From Bacteroidales bacterium (GTDB taxonomy: Bacteria > Bacteroidota > Bacteroidia > Bacteroidales > NBLH01), in contig JAKIUH010000236.1 in NCBI GenBank assembly GCA_021647685.1, forward strand, positions 1 to 6,979: 6,979 nt of DNA, given 5' to 3'. The translations under genes were made by a program, and so were the position numbers. Under the pieces are notes generated by a model that ran no database searches, was not told where the DNA came from, and saw nothing but the letters and a program-made list of their open reading frames with translations. Every line of letters begins with the position of its first letter. Position 1 is the stretch's first letter. Positions 1 through 5,766 of this stretch are shown in pieces.

Positions 1-30
1 AATGTGTACGAACTGTAAATGCAACTTAAT

Positions 31-185
31 TCACCCTTTCAGGGTTCGGACAAATTTAAGAGTTGATTTACCCAAGGCTTTGCCATTGAGTTAAGTTAAT
101 TAAGGCTTTCAGCCTAATAAGCATATAGGTATTTTCATAAAAATTTTGGGGTCATCTTAAATCCCATTGGGTCAGTTGTTCTGAC
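31..185. repeat. Cluster of small palindromes, probable REP/RAYT-type dispersed repeat remnant
   Basis: This gene-free left edge contains several short hairpins in a row. ACCCT-TTC-AGGGT lies at 33-45. An imperfect CCCAAGGC-TTT-GCC-ATTG stem lies around 71-88. AGGCT-TTC-AGCCT lies at 103-115, with the same TTC loop as the first. CCC-ATT-GGG lies at 163-171 and GTCAG-TTGTT-CTGAC at 171-185. Arrays of 'CCCTTTCAGGG', 'CCCAAGGC..GCC' and 'GGCTTTCAGCC' hairpins are, from memory, a recurring dispersed repeat in Bacteroidetes and are often found near IS200-like REP-associated transposases (RAYTs). No transposase is visible here, so this could be a decayed or orphan copy. The second stem has lost its symmetry (GCCATTGAG instead of GCCTTGGG), which fits decay. 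The family assignment is inference; the palindromes are directly visible. Confidence 0.5.
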
Positions 186-270
186 ATTAAAACAAATTCC
201 GATTAAAAACTCGGGAGAACTGTGCTACTTGTAAAAATAAAATATGTGAATTTAATCAGTAGTAAAGAGT

Positions 271-1449
271 TTAGTAATTCATTCCGAAAGTCCAAAGTGG
301 TATCACATTTAGGTAACCAAATTCAATATTATCTTTTACGACAAATGATTTACCATCTCTTTCTATTTGTTTTTGTTGTTTATTTTTTCCACCAATTTCA
401 AAGGTAAAATTATCAATTACAAAATCGGCTTTTTTTGATGATATCACATTATTACTAACACGCATTTGATTAAAGAAGAAAGTTTCCCTCAGATTTCCTA
501 AATTTGATTTATCTCCAACCAAGTTAAAAATTATATTCGTATTATCTAAATACACTTTATCTACTTTTCCTAAGCCACGAATGCCCTTTGTTTCGTTTCT
601 TAATTGCCCAATAAGTCCGGCTTTTTCCATATATAAAAAATAATCATCTAAGGAATTTCGACTAACGTTTATCATTTCAGCTATTTTAGAAAAATTCGGT
701 TTAAACGGCACACTTTCTGCGATAATGGCTAGCAATCTTTTCAATTTACGACTTGTTCCTACATTTAAATTTGCATACTGCGGAATATCTGTTTCTAATG
801 TTTGAACAATAATTTGCCCTAAGCGTAAATTTATTTCATTTTCAAGTCCAAAAGGGTAGTATCCGCGATGTAAATAATCATCAAATAAAGGAAGAGGATG
901 CTTTATATTTTTTAGCCTTGCTTCATTATTAATTATTTGTTTCAAAGAAAAAGGTTCTATGTCGAAATGATGAAAAAGGTTTAGATATTCTCTAAAAGAT
1001 AAACCATATAACTTATAGATTAGTGCTCGACGGCTTAAATCAGCAGACCCTTTAAGTATATCCAGGATTGAAGAGCCGGTAAATACTACTTTTAAATCAG
1101 GAAATGAATCGTAAATATTCTTTAACTCACGTGACCAATCCGCATACTTATGTATTTCATCAATAAATAAGTGTTCACCTGCATTTTTATAGAAATCATC
1201 AGCTAAATCAATAAGTTTATTTTGACTAAAGTAGATATCGTCAGCCGATACGTATAAGGCTTTTTTGCTGTCGAGGTTTTCTTTAATATATTGGAGTATC
1301 ATTGTTGTTTTGCCAACACCACGAGCACCAATAATTCCTACCATACGGCTATTCCATGATATTTTTTCAAACAAGTAACGTTTAAAATATGTCGTTGTAT
1401 TTAGTAACAGTATTTCATATTTCTGATAAAGTGTTCTCATTTTATTCAT
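271..1449 (-). CDS. DUF4143-family AAA ATPase (ATP-binding protein), 392 aa
   Basis: This is a P-loop ATPase of the AAA_14/DUF4143 group, common in Bacteroidetes and of unknown biological role. The Walker A motif GARGVGKT is at residues 41-48. The Walker B stretch HLFIDEIH is at 93-100, a sensor-1-like VVFTGSS at 121-127, an arginine pair (SRR) near 139-141 and the family's SFREYL segment at 151-156. Residues about 235-285 look like a winged helix-turn-helix. The C-terminal DUF4143 part holds ADFVIDNFTFEIGGKNKQQ from residue 341, which resembles a PD-(D/E)xK nuclease core with D342, E351 and K355 in place. The length of 392 aa is normal for the family and the gene looks intact. ATG at 1449 is the first start; Met4 (1440) is an alternative, because the putative promoter lies only about 12 bp upstream of the first ATG. 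The gene is monocistronic, separated from arcB by a terminator. Family confidence is high; function is unknown. Confidence 0.93.
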   Translation of the reverse strand: MNKMRTLYQKYEILLLNTTTYFKRYLFEKISWNSRMVGIIGARGVGKTTMILQYIKENLDSKKALYVSADDIYFSQNKLIDLADDFYKNAGEHLFIDEIHKYADWSRELKNIYDSFPDLKVVFTGSSILDILKGSADLSRRALIYKLYGLSFREYLNLFHHFDIEPFSLKQIINNEARLKNIKHPLPLFDDYLHRGYYPFGLENEINLRLGQIIVQTLETDIPQYANLNVGTSRKLKRLLAIIAESVPFKPNFSKIAEMINVSRNSLDDYFLYMEKAGLIGQLRNETKGIRGLGKVDKVYLDNTNIIFNLVGDKSNLGNLRETFFFNQMRVSNNVISSKKADFVIDNFTFEIGGKNKQQKQIERDGKSFVVKDNIEFGYLNVIPLWTFGMNY

Positions 1450-1460
1450 AGTTTACTACA

Positions 1461-1493
1461 CAAAGATATAAAAAAGCACAACTAAATTAGCAA
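1461..1493 (-). promoter_or_regulatory. Candidate Bacteroidetes-type promoter of the AAA ATPase gene
   Basis: On the minus strand, TATCTTTG (1468-1461) matches the Bacteroidetes -7 consensus TAnnTTTG exactly. A TTG lies at 1493-1491, 22 nt upstream, within the 17-23 nt spacing reported for Flavobacterium promoters. Transcription would begin around 1450-1456. That leaves almost no leader before the ATG at 1449, so the second in-frame ATG at 1440 may be the real start. The match to consensus is seen; its activity is inferred. Confidence 0.5.
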
Positions 1494-1501
1494 TTACAGC
1501 A

Positions 1502-1529
1502 ATAAATGCACAATAAAATATGCATTTAT
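1502..1529. promoter_or_regulatory. Operator-like inverted repeat upstream of the ATPase promoter
   Basis: ATAAATGCA (1502-1510) and TGCATTTAT (1521-1529) form a perfect 9-bp inverted repeat with a 10-bp AT-only-but-one centre. The site lies just upstream of the candidate -33 element of the ATPase gene. Two arms with a one-turn-like spacing would suit a dimeric regulator, but the sequence is AT-rich and no regulator is identified. Confidence 0.3.
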
Positions 1530-1558
1530 AGTTTTTCGCTTAAAAACGGTTCTTAGCA

Positions 1559-1594
1559 TTATCAAACTGAAATAGTACTATTTCAGTTTGATAA
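1559..1594. repeat. Perfect 36-bp palindrome
   Basis: TTATCAAACTGAAATAGT (1559-1576) is followed directly by its exact reverse complement (1577-1594), with no spacer and no mismatch. It lies 110 bp upstream of the ATPase start and about 160 bp past the arcB terminator stem. No T-tract follows it on either strand, so it is unlikely to be an intrinsic terminator. Possible roles are a regulator binding site, a cruciform or extrusion site, a target of the neighbouring ATPase, or an end or trace of a mobile element. None of these can be chosen from sequence alone. Confidence 0.85.
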
Positions 1595-1642
1595 ATATTT
1601 CATTGGAGTTTGCCAAATGCTGTTGTATTGCGCAACTTTGGT

Positions 1643-1665
1643 GCTAAAAATATATTGTTTTTAGC
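1643..1665. repeat. Short hairpin in intergenic region
   Basis: GCTAAAAA (1643-1650) pairs perfectly with TTTTTAGC (1658-1665) around a 7-nt loop, TATATTG. It belongs to the series of inverted repeats filling the gap between arcB and the ATPase gene. Its function is unknown; on either strand it could act as a weak secondary terminator because of its own T-run. Confidence 0.4.
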
Positions 1666-1677
1666 TTTAAGCATAAG

Positions 1678-1694
1678 TTTTTACGAAGTAAAAA
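1678..1694. repeat. Short hairpin in intergenic region
   Basis: TTTTTAC (1678-1684) pairs with GTAAAAA (1688-1694) around a 3-nt GAA loop. It may be a secondary weak stop for transcripts passing the main arcB terminator, or a chance structure in AT-rich DNA. Confidence 0.35.
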
Positions 1695-1751
1695 TCTGTG
1701 GAAATCTGATTAATCTTTGGATAAAATATTTTTTACATCTTAACTTTAAAT

Positions 1752-1791
1752 AAAAAAATGTATTCCACACCTAATGTACGGAATACATTTT
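1752..1791 (-). terminator. Intrinsic terminator of the arcC-arcB operon
   Basis: Read on the minus strand, a perfect 12-bp stem (AAAATGTATTCC at 1791-1780, GGAATACATTTT at 1766-1755) encloses a 13-nt loop. It runs directly into seven T residues (1758-1752). It begins 19 bp after the arcB stop codon, the expected place for a rho-independent terminator. On the plus strand only four T residues follow the stem, so its main direction is minus. Confidence 0.8.
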
Positions 1792-1810
1792 AGTTCTTAT
1801 TTGCTTAATT

Positions 1811-2812
1811 TTAAGCACCCAAGGTTGCTACCATAACGGCTTTAATGGTATGTAAACGATTTTCGGCTTCGTCAAAAACAATAGATGCTTCTGATTCAAA
1901 AACGTCTTCGGTAACTTCCATTCCGTCTAATCCGAATTTTTGATAAATTTCTTCACCAACTTGTGTTTCTCTGTTATGAAAAGCCGGTAAACAGTGCATA
2001 AACTTTGTTTCAGGGTTACCGGTCATAGCCATTGCTTCTTTATTTACCTGATAAGGTTTCAACAGCTCAATACGTTCTTTCCAAACTTCATCGGGTTCGC
2101 CCATTGATACCCAAACATCAGTGTAAATAAAATCACATCCTTTTAAACCCTCGGCAACATTATCGGTTACCGTAATTTTAGCATCGGTTTCTTTGGCAAT
2201 TTCCATGGCTTGCTTAACCAGTTCTTCTTCGGGCTGCACACTTTTAGGTGCAATAGAGCGAAAATCCATACCCATTTTAGCAGCACCTATCAATAAAGAA
2301 TTACCCATATTGTTACGTGCATCACCCATATAAGCAAATTTGATTTCATGCAGGGGTTTATCCGAATGTTCCATCATGGTCATAAAGTCGGCAAGAATTT
2401 GTGTTGGGTGGAACTCATTGGTCAGTCCGTTCCAAACAGGAACACCGGCATATTTGCCCAAATCTTCGACCGTAGTTTGTGCAAAACCGCGATATTCAAT
2501 TCCGTCATACATTCTGCCCAATACGCGTGCCGTATCTTTCATTGATTCTTTTTTGCCTATTTGCGAGCCGGATGGACCCAAATAAGTTACGTTTGCCCCT
2601 TGATCATGTGCTGCTGTTTCAAAAGCACAACGTGTACGGGTTGAAGCTTTTTCAAAAATCAATGCAATATTCTTGCCTTTTAATTTTTGTTGTTCGGTTC
2701 CTGCATATTTTGCTTTTTTTAAATCAATGGATAAATCCAATAAGAATTTAATTTCTTTGGGTGTAAAATCCAATAATTTTAAAAAATTCCGGTTTCTTAA
2801 ATTAAATGCCAT
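1811..2812 (-). CDS. arcB: Ornithine carbamoyltransferase, catabolic type
   Basis: This cytoplasmic transcarbamylase interconverts citrulline plus phosphate with ornithine plus carbamoyl phosphate. The carbamoyl-phosphate loop STRTR is at residues 57-61, HPTQ at 135-138, the ornithine-binding DVWVSMG at 232-238 and HCLP at 273-276. At 333 aa it has full family length. The SMG loop and HCLPAFHN argue for plain L-ornithine as substrate, not the N-acetyl- or N-succinyl-ornithine used by some Bacteroidetes ArgF' enzymes. The start (MAFNLRNRNFLKLLDFTPKE) and the 'KYAGTEQQKLKGKNIALIFEK'-like region closely resemble Pseudomonas-type ArcB. It lies downstream of arcC in the same direction, which suggests the catabolic direction, with carbamoyl phosphate passed to carbamate kinase. 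It could still serve biosynthesis (argF) in vivo. The gene ends just before a strong intrinsic terminator. Confidence 0.95.
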   Translation of the reverse strand: MAFNLRNRNFLKLLDFTPKEIKFLLDLSIDLKKAKYAGTEQQKLKGKNIALIFEKASTRTRCAFETAAHDQGANVTYLGPSGSQIGKKESMKDTARVLGRMYDGIEYRGFAQTTVEDLGKYAGVPVWNGLTNEFHPTQILADFMTMMEHSDKPLHEIKFAYMGDARNNMGNSLLIGAAKMGMDFRSIAPKSVQPEEELVKQAMEIAKETDAKITVTDNVAEGLKGCDFIYTDVWVSMGEPDEVWKERIELLKPYQVNKEAMAMTGNPETKFMHCLPAFHNRETQVGEEIYQKFGLDGMEVTEDVFESEASIVFDEAENRLHTIKAVMVATLGA

Positions 2813-2855
2813 AACTTGATGTTTAAAATATTAATGATTATAAAAATGAATGAGC

Positions 2856-3062
2856 TTATCTTTTTCTTTTTTTCTCTTGATGCAATATTTTATTTAATGT
2901 ATTAGTACATTGAATATTAACGAATTCATAATTTTGTGAATCTGTACCGGTTTTGTTAAGATTACGTATATCTTTATCTGCAAAAGAAATATTTTGCGAA
3001 AATACATTATTAAAAATTGAGAGAAAAAGAAAAAGAAAACAAATTTTCAAATAATTATGCAT
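2856..3062 (-). CDS. Putative small secreted protein, 68 aa, unknown function
   Basis: I do not recognise this product. The ORF begins 10 bp after the arcC stop codon and ends 43 bp before the arcB start, in the same direction, so it sits as a middle gene of the arc operon. It opens with a convincing type I signal peptide: n-region MHNYLK, hydrophobic core ICFLFLFLSIFNNVF, and an FSQ end typical of Bacteroidetes, with probable cleavage after residue 23. The mature part is about 45 aa, polar, with a single cysteine at residue 52 and a basic EKKRKR tail. No lipobox is visible. It could be a real micro-protein, the 5' remnant of a longer exported gene, or a chance ORF in AT-rich spacer DNA. The signal peptide and tight spacing favour a real or recently real gene. 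Confidence 0.5.
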   Translation of the reverse strand: MHNYLKICFLFLFLSIFNNVFSQNISFADKDIRNLNKTGTDSQNYEFVNIQCTNTLNKILHQEKKRKR

Positions 3063-3072
3063 CTATGCGCGT

Positions 3073-4029
3073 TTAATCTTCGTACTCTAAGGTAATTTTT
3101 GTACCGTATGATTTGTCCTCCAATTTAGTTGCTTCGGTAATTACACTTTTTTTACCGCCTTTTTCAATAAAATTTAAAGCTGCCTGAATTTTAGGTGCCA
3201 TATTTCCTTCTCCGAATTTTCCTTCTTGCATGTATTTATAGGCATCTTCTTTATTTAAAAACTCAAGTGCTTTTTGATTTTCTTCGCCATAGTTAATATA
3301 TACGTAAGGAACATCGGTTAAGATATACAGTTCATCGGCATTTATTTTAGTCGCCATTAGCGCAGAAGCTTTATCTTTGTCAATTACCGCTTCCAAAGGG
3401 CGTACATCTTTTTTTTCATCAATATAAACGGGAATACCTCCCCCACCCGATGCAATGACAATGGTTCCTCTGCGTGCAATTTCCGCAATGGTTTGAACAT
3501 TAAATAAATCTAAGGGTTCGGGTGATGCAACCACTCTGCGCCAACCATCTTTTTGCTTGGGACTTTCTTTAAAAATCCAGCCCTTGGCTTTAGCCAACTC
3601 ATCGGCTTGTTGTTTGGTGTATATTTTACCCACTCTTTTCGTGGGGTTTTGAAAAGCTGAATCGTTTTTATCAACAACTACCTGTGTTACAAGCGTTACA
3701 ATATCCTTTTCAATGCCGTGTTCGTTCAATACATTACGCATCACGCGCTCTATCATGTAACCTATTCCTCCTTGCGAATCGGCAACACAAATATCCAAAG
3801 GCATCTGTGGGATACCGTATTTTTCTTCACCGGCATCGTTACGCATTAGAATATTTCCAACCTGCGGACCGTTTCCGTGGCTAATTACCAATCCATAACC
3901 TTCTTTAATCAAATAAATAAGATTTTCAAGCGTATCTTTTGTATTTTGTTCTTGCTCTTCAATAGTTCCTGCCTGATTACCGCGCAACAAGGCATTCCCT
4001 CCTAATGCTACTACTGCTAGTTTTTTCAT
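3073..4029 (-). CDS. arcC: Carbamate kinase
   Basis: Carbamate kinase transfers phosphate from carbamoyl phosphate to ADP, giving ATP and carbamate (CO2 plus NH3); it is the energy-yielding step of arginine fermentation. The protein has 318 aa, the usual family length. Amino acid kinase motifs are in order: ALGGNALL at 8-15, HGNGPQVG at 51-58, the ASPEP segment at 168-172, GGGGIPV at 195-201, VIDKD at 215-219, LTDVP at 237-241 and the C-terminal GEGNMAPK at 273-280 with Lys280. Everything needed for catalysis appears present. ATG at 4029 gives the expected MKKLAVVALGGNAL start. It is the first gene of the arcC-small ORF-arcB unit. No arginine deiminase is in the window, so the citrulline source lies elsewhere. 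No clear TAnnTTTG promoter was found upstream. Confidence 0.95.
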   Translation of the reverse strand: MKKLAVVALGGNALLRGNQAGTIEEQEQNTKDTLENLIYLIKEGYGLVISHGNGPQVGNILMRNDAGEEKYGIPQMPLDICVADSQGGIGYMIERVMRNVLNEHGIEKDIVTLVTQVVVDKNDSAFQNPTKRVGKIYTKQQADELAKAKGWIFKESPKQKDGWRRVVASPEPLDLFNVQTIAEIARRGTIVIASGGGGIPVYIDEKKDVRPLEAVIDKDKASALMATKINADELYILTDVPYVYINYGEENQKALEFLNKEDAYKYMQEGKFGEGNMAPKIQAALNFIEKGGKKSVITEATKLEDKSYGTKITLEYED

Positions 4030-4058
4030 CGTTTAAATTGACTTTAAGTTAATACTGT

Positions 4059-4165
4059 TACCTAAAAATCTAAATTAAAAACCTACAACACTTCTGAATT
4101 GTATGCCATTATTGATAATGCACGATTCAGAACTTCATTACGATTTTAATTTAAATATTTAGGTA
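4059..4165. repeat. 107-bp nested foldback (MITE-like) upstream of arcC
   Basis: The outer arms are 4059-4080 and 4144-4165, which match as inverted repeats at 20 of 22 positions (ends TACCTAAA and TTTAGGTA). Inside them are unpaired stretches of exactly 11 nt on both sides. Next come inner arms 4092-4102 and 4122-4132 (10 of 11, TTCTGAAT/ATTCAGAA), and a core CATTAT-TG-ATAATG at 4107-4120. The whole is bounded by TA on both sides, the target duplication expected of IS630/Tc1-mariner-type MITEs. It begins 29 bp upstream of the arcC start codon. If transcribed it would form a long hairpin in the arcC leader. The structure is visible; an origin as a mobile element is inference. Confidence 0.55.
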
Positions 4166-4188
4166 TTATCTGAAATATAATTAATTAG

Positions 4189-4211
4189 CCCGTGTTATTT
4201 TTTTTAACGGG
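4189..4211. repeat. Weak stem-loop between the propeller gene and arcC
   Basis: CCC-GT-GTTA (4189-4197) can pair with TAAC-GGG (4205-4211), with GT bulged and a 7-T loop. It lies about 90 bp after the stop of the beta-propeller gene. On the minus strand the sequence after it (CTAATTAATTATATTT) has no proper T-tract, so it is at best a poor terminator for the upstream operon. Confidence 0.3.
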
Positions 4212-4269
4212 AATGCGAATTTAGCAAATAATTCAGTATAAATATACAAATTGTTATACAACATATTTT

Positions 4270-4287
4270 TCTGAATAAATATTCATT
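4270..4287. promoter_or_regulatory. Candidate ARG box (ArgR/AhrC-type operator)
   Basis: TCTGAATAAATATTCATT matches all 18 positions of the enterobacterial ARG-box consensus wnTGAATwwwwATTCAnw. A second ATTCA half-site occurs at 4302-4306, exactly 21 bp from the ATTCA at 4281-4285, the usual spacing of paired ARG boxes. The left half of that second site (4293-4297) is poor. The site lies between the end of the propeller gene and arcC, about 240 bp upstream of the arcC start. Arginine control of arcC-arcB would make biological sense, but AT-rich DNA gives chance matches and Bacteroidetes ArgR sites may differ. Confidence 0.4.
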
Positions 4288-4299
4288 TTTCAAGTAAAA

Positions 4300-5766
4300 C
4301 TATTCATTACCAAAGCAATACATATAGCCATCGCGCACAGCAATATAAACTTTTTTGTTCCAAACAATAGGTGTAGCATCTATTTCCAAATTGTCAACTT
4401 TATCCAAAAGCTTAAGTTCATATTTATTCTTTTTTATTTTCACTAATTGATATAAAAACAAACCGTTATCGGTACCTGCAATAATTTTGTCTTTTACAAT
4501 AATGGGCGTGGAAATTGTTCCGGGAATTTGCACTTGTGCAATTAGTTTGGGTGTTGGGTAATAAGTAGTGCTGTCAGGTCCCAAAACCTTTTTGTTTTTT
4601 TCTAATTTTTGATGATCTACTACGGTAAGCAATCCGCTGACATCAAGAAATACGGCAAAATGTTCTTGTTGATTATCAACATAACTGTCGTTGCAGGATA
4701 CCGAGCCAATAATTCCTCCCTCCCAGTGATACCATTTTTTTATGGGTGTAGGATAATACCAAAGCACACATTCATGGGGTGATTTTGAAGGGTCAATTTT
4801 CATAACGCCTCCCGGACCGGGCTCGTATTGTTTTTCTACCGGAATCAGCAAACAGTTATCATCCGTAGCCGGTGCAGAACCATTCATATCGGTACCGATA
4901 AAAAATTCCCAATCATTCTTTTTTGTCAGAAAATTATATCCGTAGATTTTACCGGTTCCCGAAAGTGTATATATATGGTTGTTTAAAAAGGTAGGTGATG
5001 ATTCGGAAACCAGATCATCGCCATGACGGCTAATATCCTCCTCATTATAATAAACAATTTCTTGATAAACTTCGGGTTGCATTTTACCATCCAACATTTT
5101 TTGTTTAGCAGGGTCGGGATTCCATACCGTAAAAATACCATTTTCCAAAGCCAAATAGGCAGTGTCATTAATTACCAAAGCCGAGCCATCCACATCGCGC
5201 GAATAACAATCGGTTTTTTTAGAATTTAAACGCCATAATTCTTTACCGGTCAAATACGATATAGCCCGTAAACTCGGGATGTATTTATCGTTATGGTCGT
5301 TCCAATAGCCAAAGCGGCTGCCTTGAATTATTACATAACTATTTTCAGGATTTTCAGCATTTTTATTATACCAAATTGTAGGTGAGCCTTTTAAAATATC
5401 ATCAAAACGATATTCCCAAACAACTTTTCCTGATTTTGCATTGATTTTTTTTAAATTATAATCAAATGAAGGTTGAATAAGAAATAACTCTCCGTTTTCG
5501 CGTACTAAAACCGGCTGACCTGTCCAGCCTGCTCCTTTCCATACTTTTTGTTTTCCGTAGGCAGGGCTTAGCCCTTCACCAAGATAGAGTTTCCATACCG
5601 GATTGAGCTTATCGGGTGCTTCATTACCGTAATAATTACGGGTTTCGTTACCTAAAAATGTAGCAATAAGAATTTCTATATCCTTTTTTTGAATGTTTTT
5701 ATTATTTTGCGAAAACAATAATAAATGAATTTGCATAAAAGCAAGTAAAATAAGTAAATACTTCAT
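4300..5766 (-). CDS. Exported PQQ-like beta-propeller protein, 488 aa
   Basis: The N-terminus MKYLLILLAFMQIHLLLFSQ is a type I signal peptide, so the protein should be exported; no lipobox cysteine is seen. The rest shows about eight blade-like repeats of the PQQ/quinoprotein-type propeller, starting near residues 83, 127, 194, 256, 296, 354, 419 and 463. Each opens with a G/S-S/T-P/A-type turn followed by strands. Blades 1 and 2 have the typical 'A.(S/T)GK..W' end (INAKSGKVVWEY at 108-119, SYLTGKELWRLN at 170-181). Eight blades would close a full propeller. No catalytic domain, haem site (CxxCH) or anchor is visible, so it may be a binding or scaffold protein and not a dehydrogenase. Its ATG overlaps the TGA stop of the upstream AlbA_2 gene (ATGA), so the two are very likely co-translated. 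The substrate is unknown. Confidence 0.85.
   Translation of the reverse strand: MKYLLILLAFMQIHLLLFSQNNKNIQKKDIEILIATFLGNETRNYYGNEAPDKLNPVWKLYLGEGLSPAYGKQKVWKGAGWTGQPVLVRENGELFLIQPSFDYNLKKINAKSGKVVWEYRFDDILKGSPTIWYNKNAENPENSYVIIQGSRFGYWNDHNDKYIPSLRAISYLTGKELWRLNSKKTDCYSRDVDGSALVINDTAYLALENGIFTVWNPDPAKQKMLDGKMQPEVYQEIVYYNEEDISRHGDDLVSESSPTFLNNHIYTLSGTGKIYGYNFLTKKNDWEFFIGTDMNGSAPATDDNCLLIPVEKQYEPGPGGVMKIDPSKSPHECVLWYYPTPIKKWYHWEGGIIGSVSCNDSYVDNQQEHFAVFLDVSGLLTVVDHQKLEKNKKVLGPDSTTYYPTPKLIAQVQIPGTISTPIIVKDKIIAGTDNGLFLYQLVKIKKNKYELKLLDKVDNLEIDATPIVWNKKVYIAVRDGYMYCFGNE

Noticed and set aside
222..407. 61-aa plus-strand ORF at the left
   Set aside because: Most of it lies antisense to the 3' end of the intact ATPase gene, and it has no domain or plausible start context.
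2340..2751. Three overlapping plus-strand ORFs of 65-90 aa
   Set aside because: They are antisense shadows of arcB, which has complete motifs and full length.
1811..2812. arcB considered as an N-acetyl- or N-succinylornithine carbamoyltransferase, as found in some Bacteroidetes
   Set aside because: The DVWVSMG loop and the ArcB-like N-terminus fit plain ornithine, and the neighbour is carbamate kinase.
4189..4211. Hairpin considered as the terminator of the AlbA_2-propeller operon
   Set aside because: The stem is bulged and no T-tract follows on the minus strand, so it is kept only as a weak stem-loop.
4300..5766. Beta-propeller considered as a PQQ-dependent alcohol dehydrogenase
   Set aside because: No haem-binding CxxCH, no clear PQQ/metal catalytic set, and no extra domain. 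Only the propeller-type repeats can be supported.
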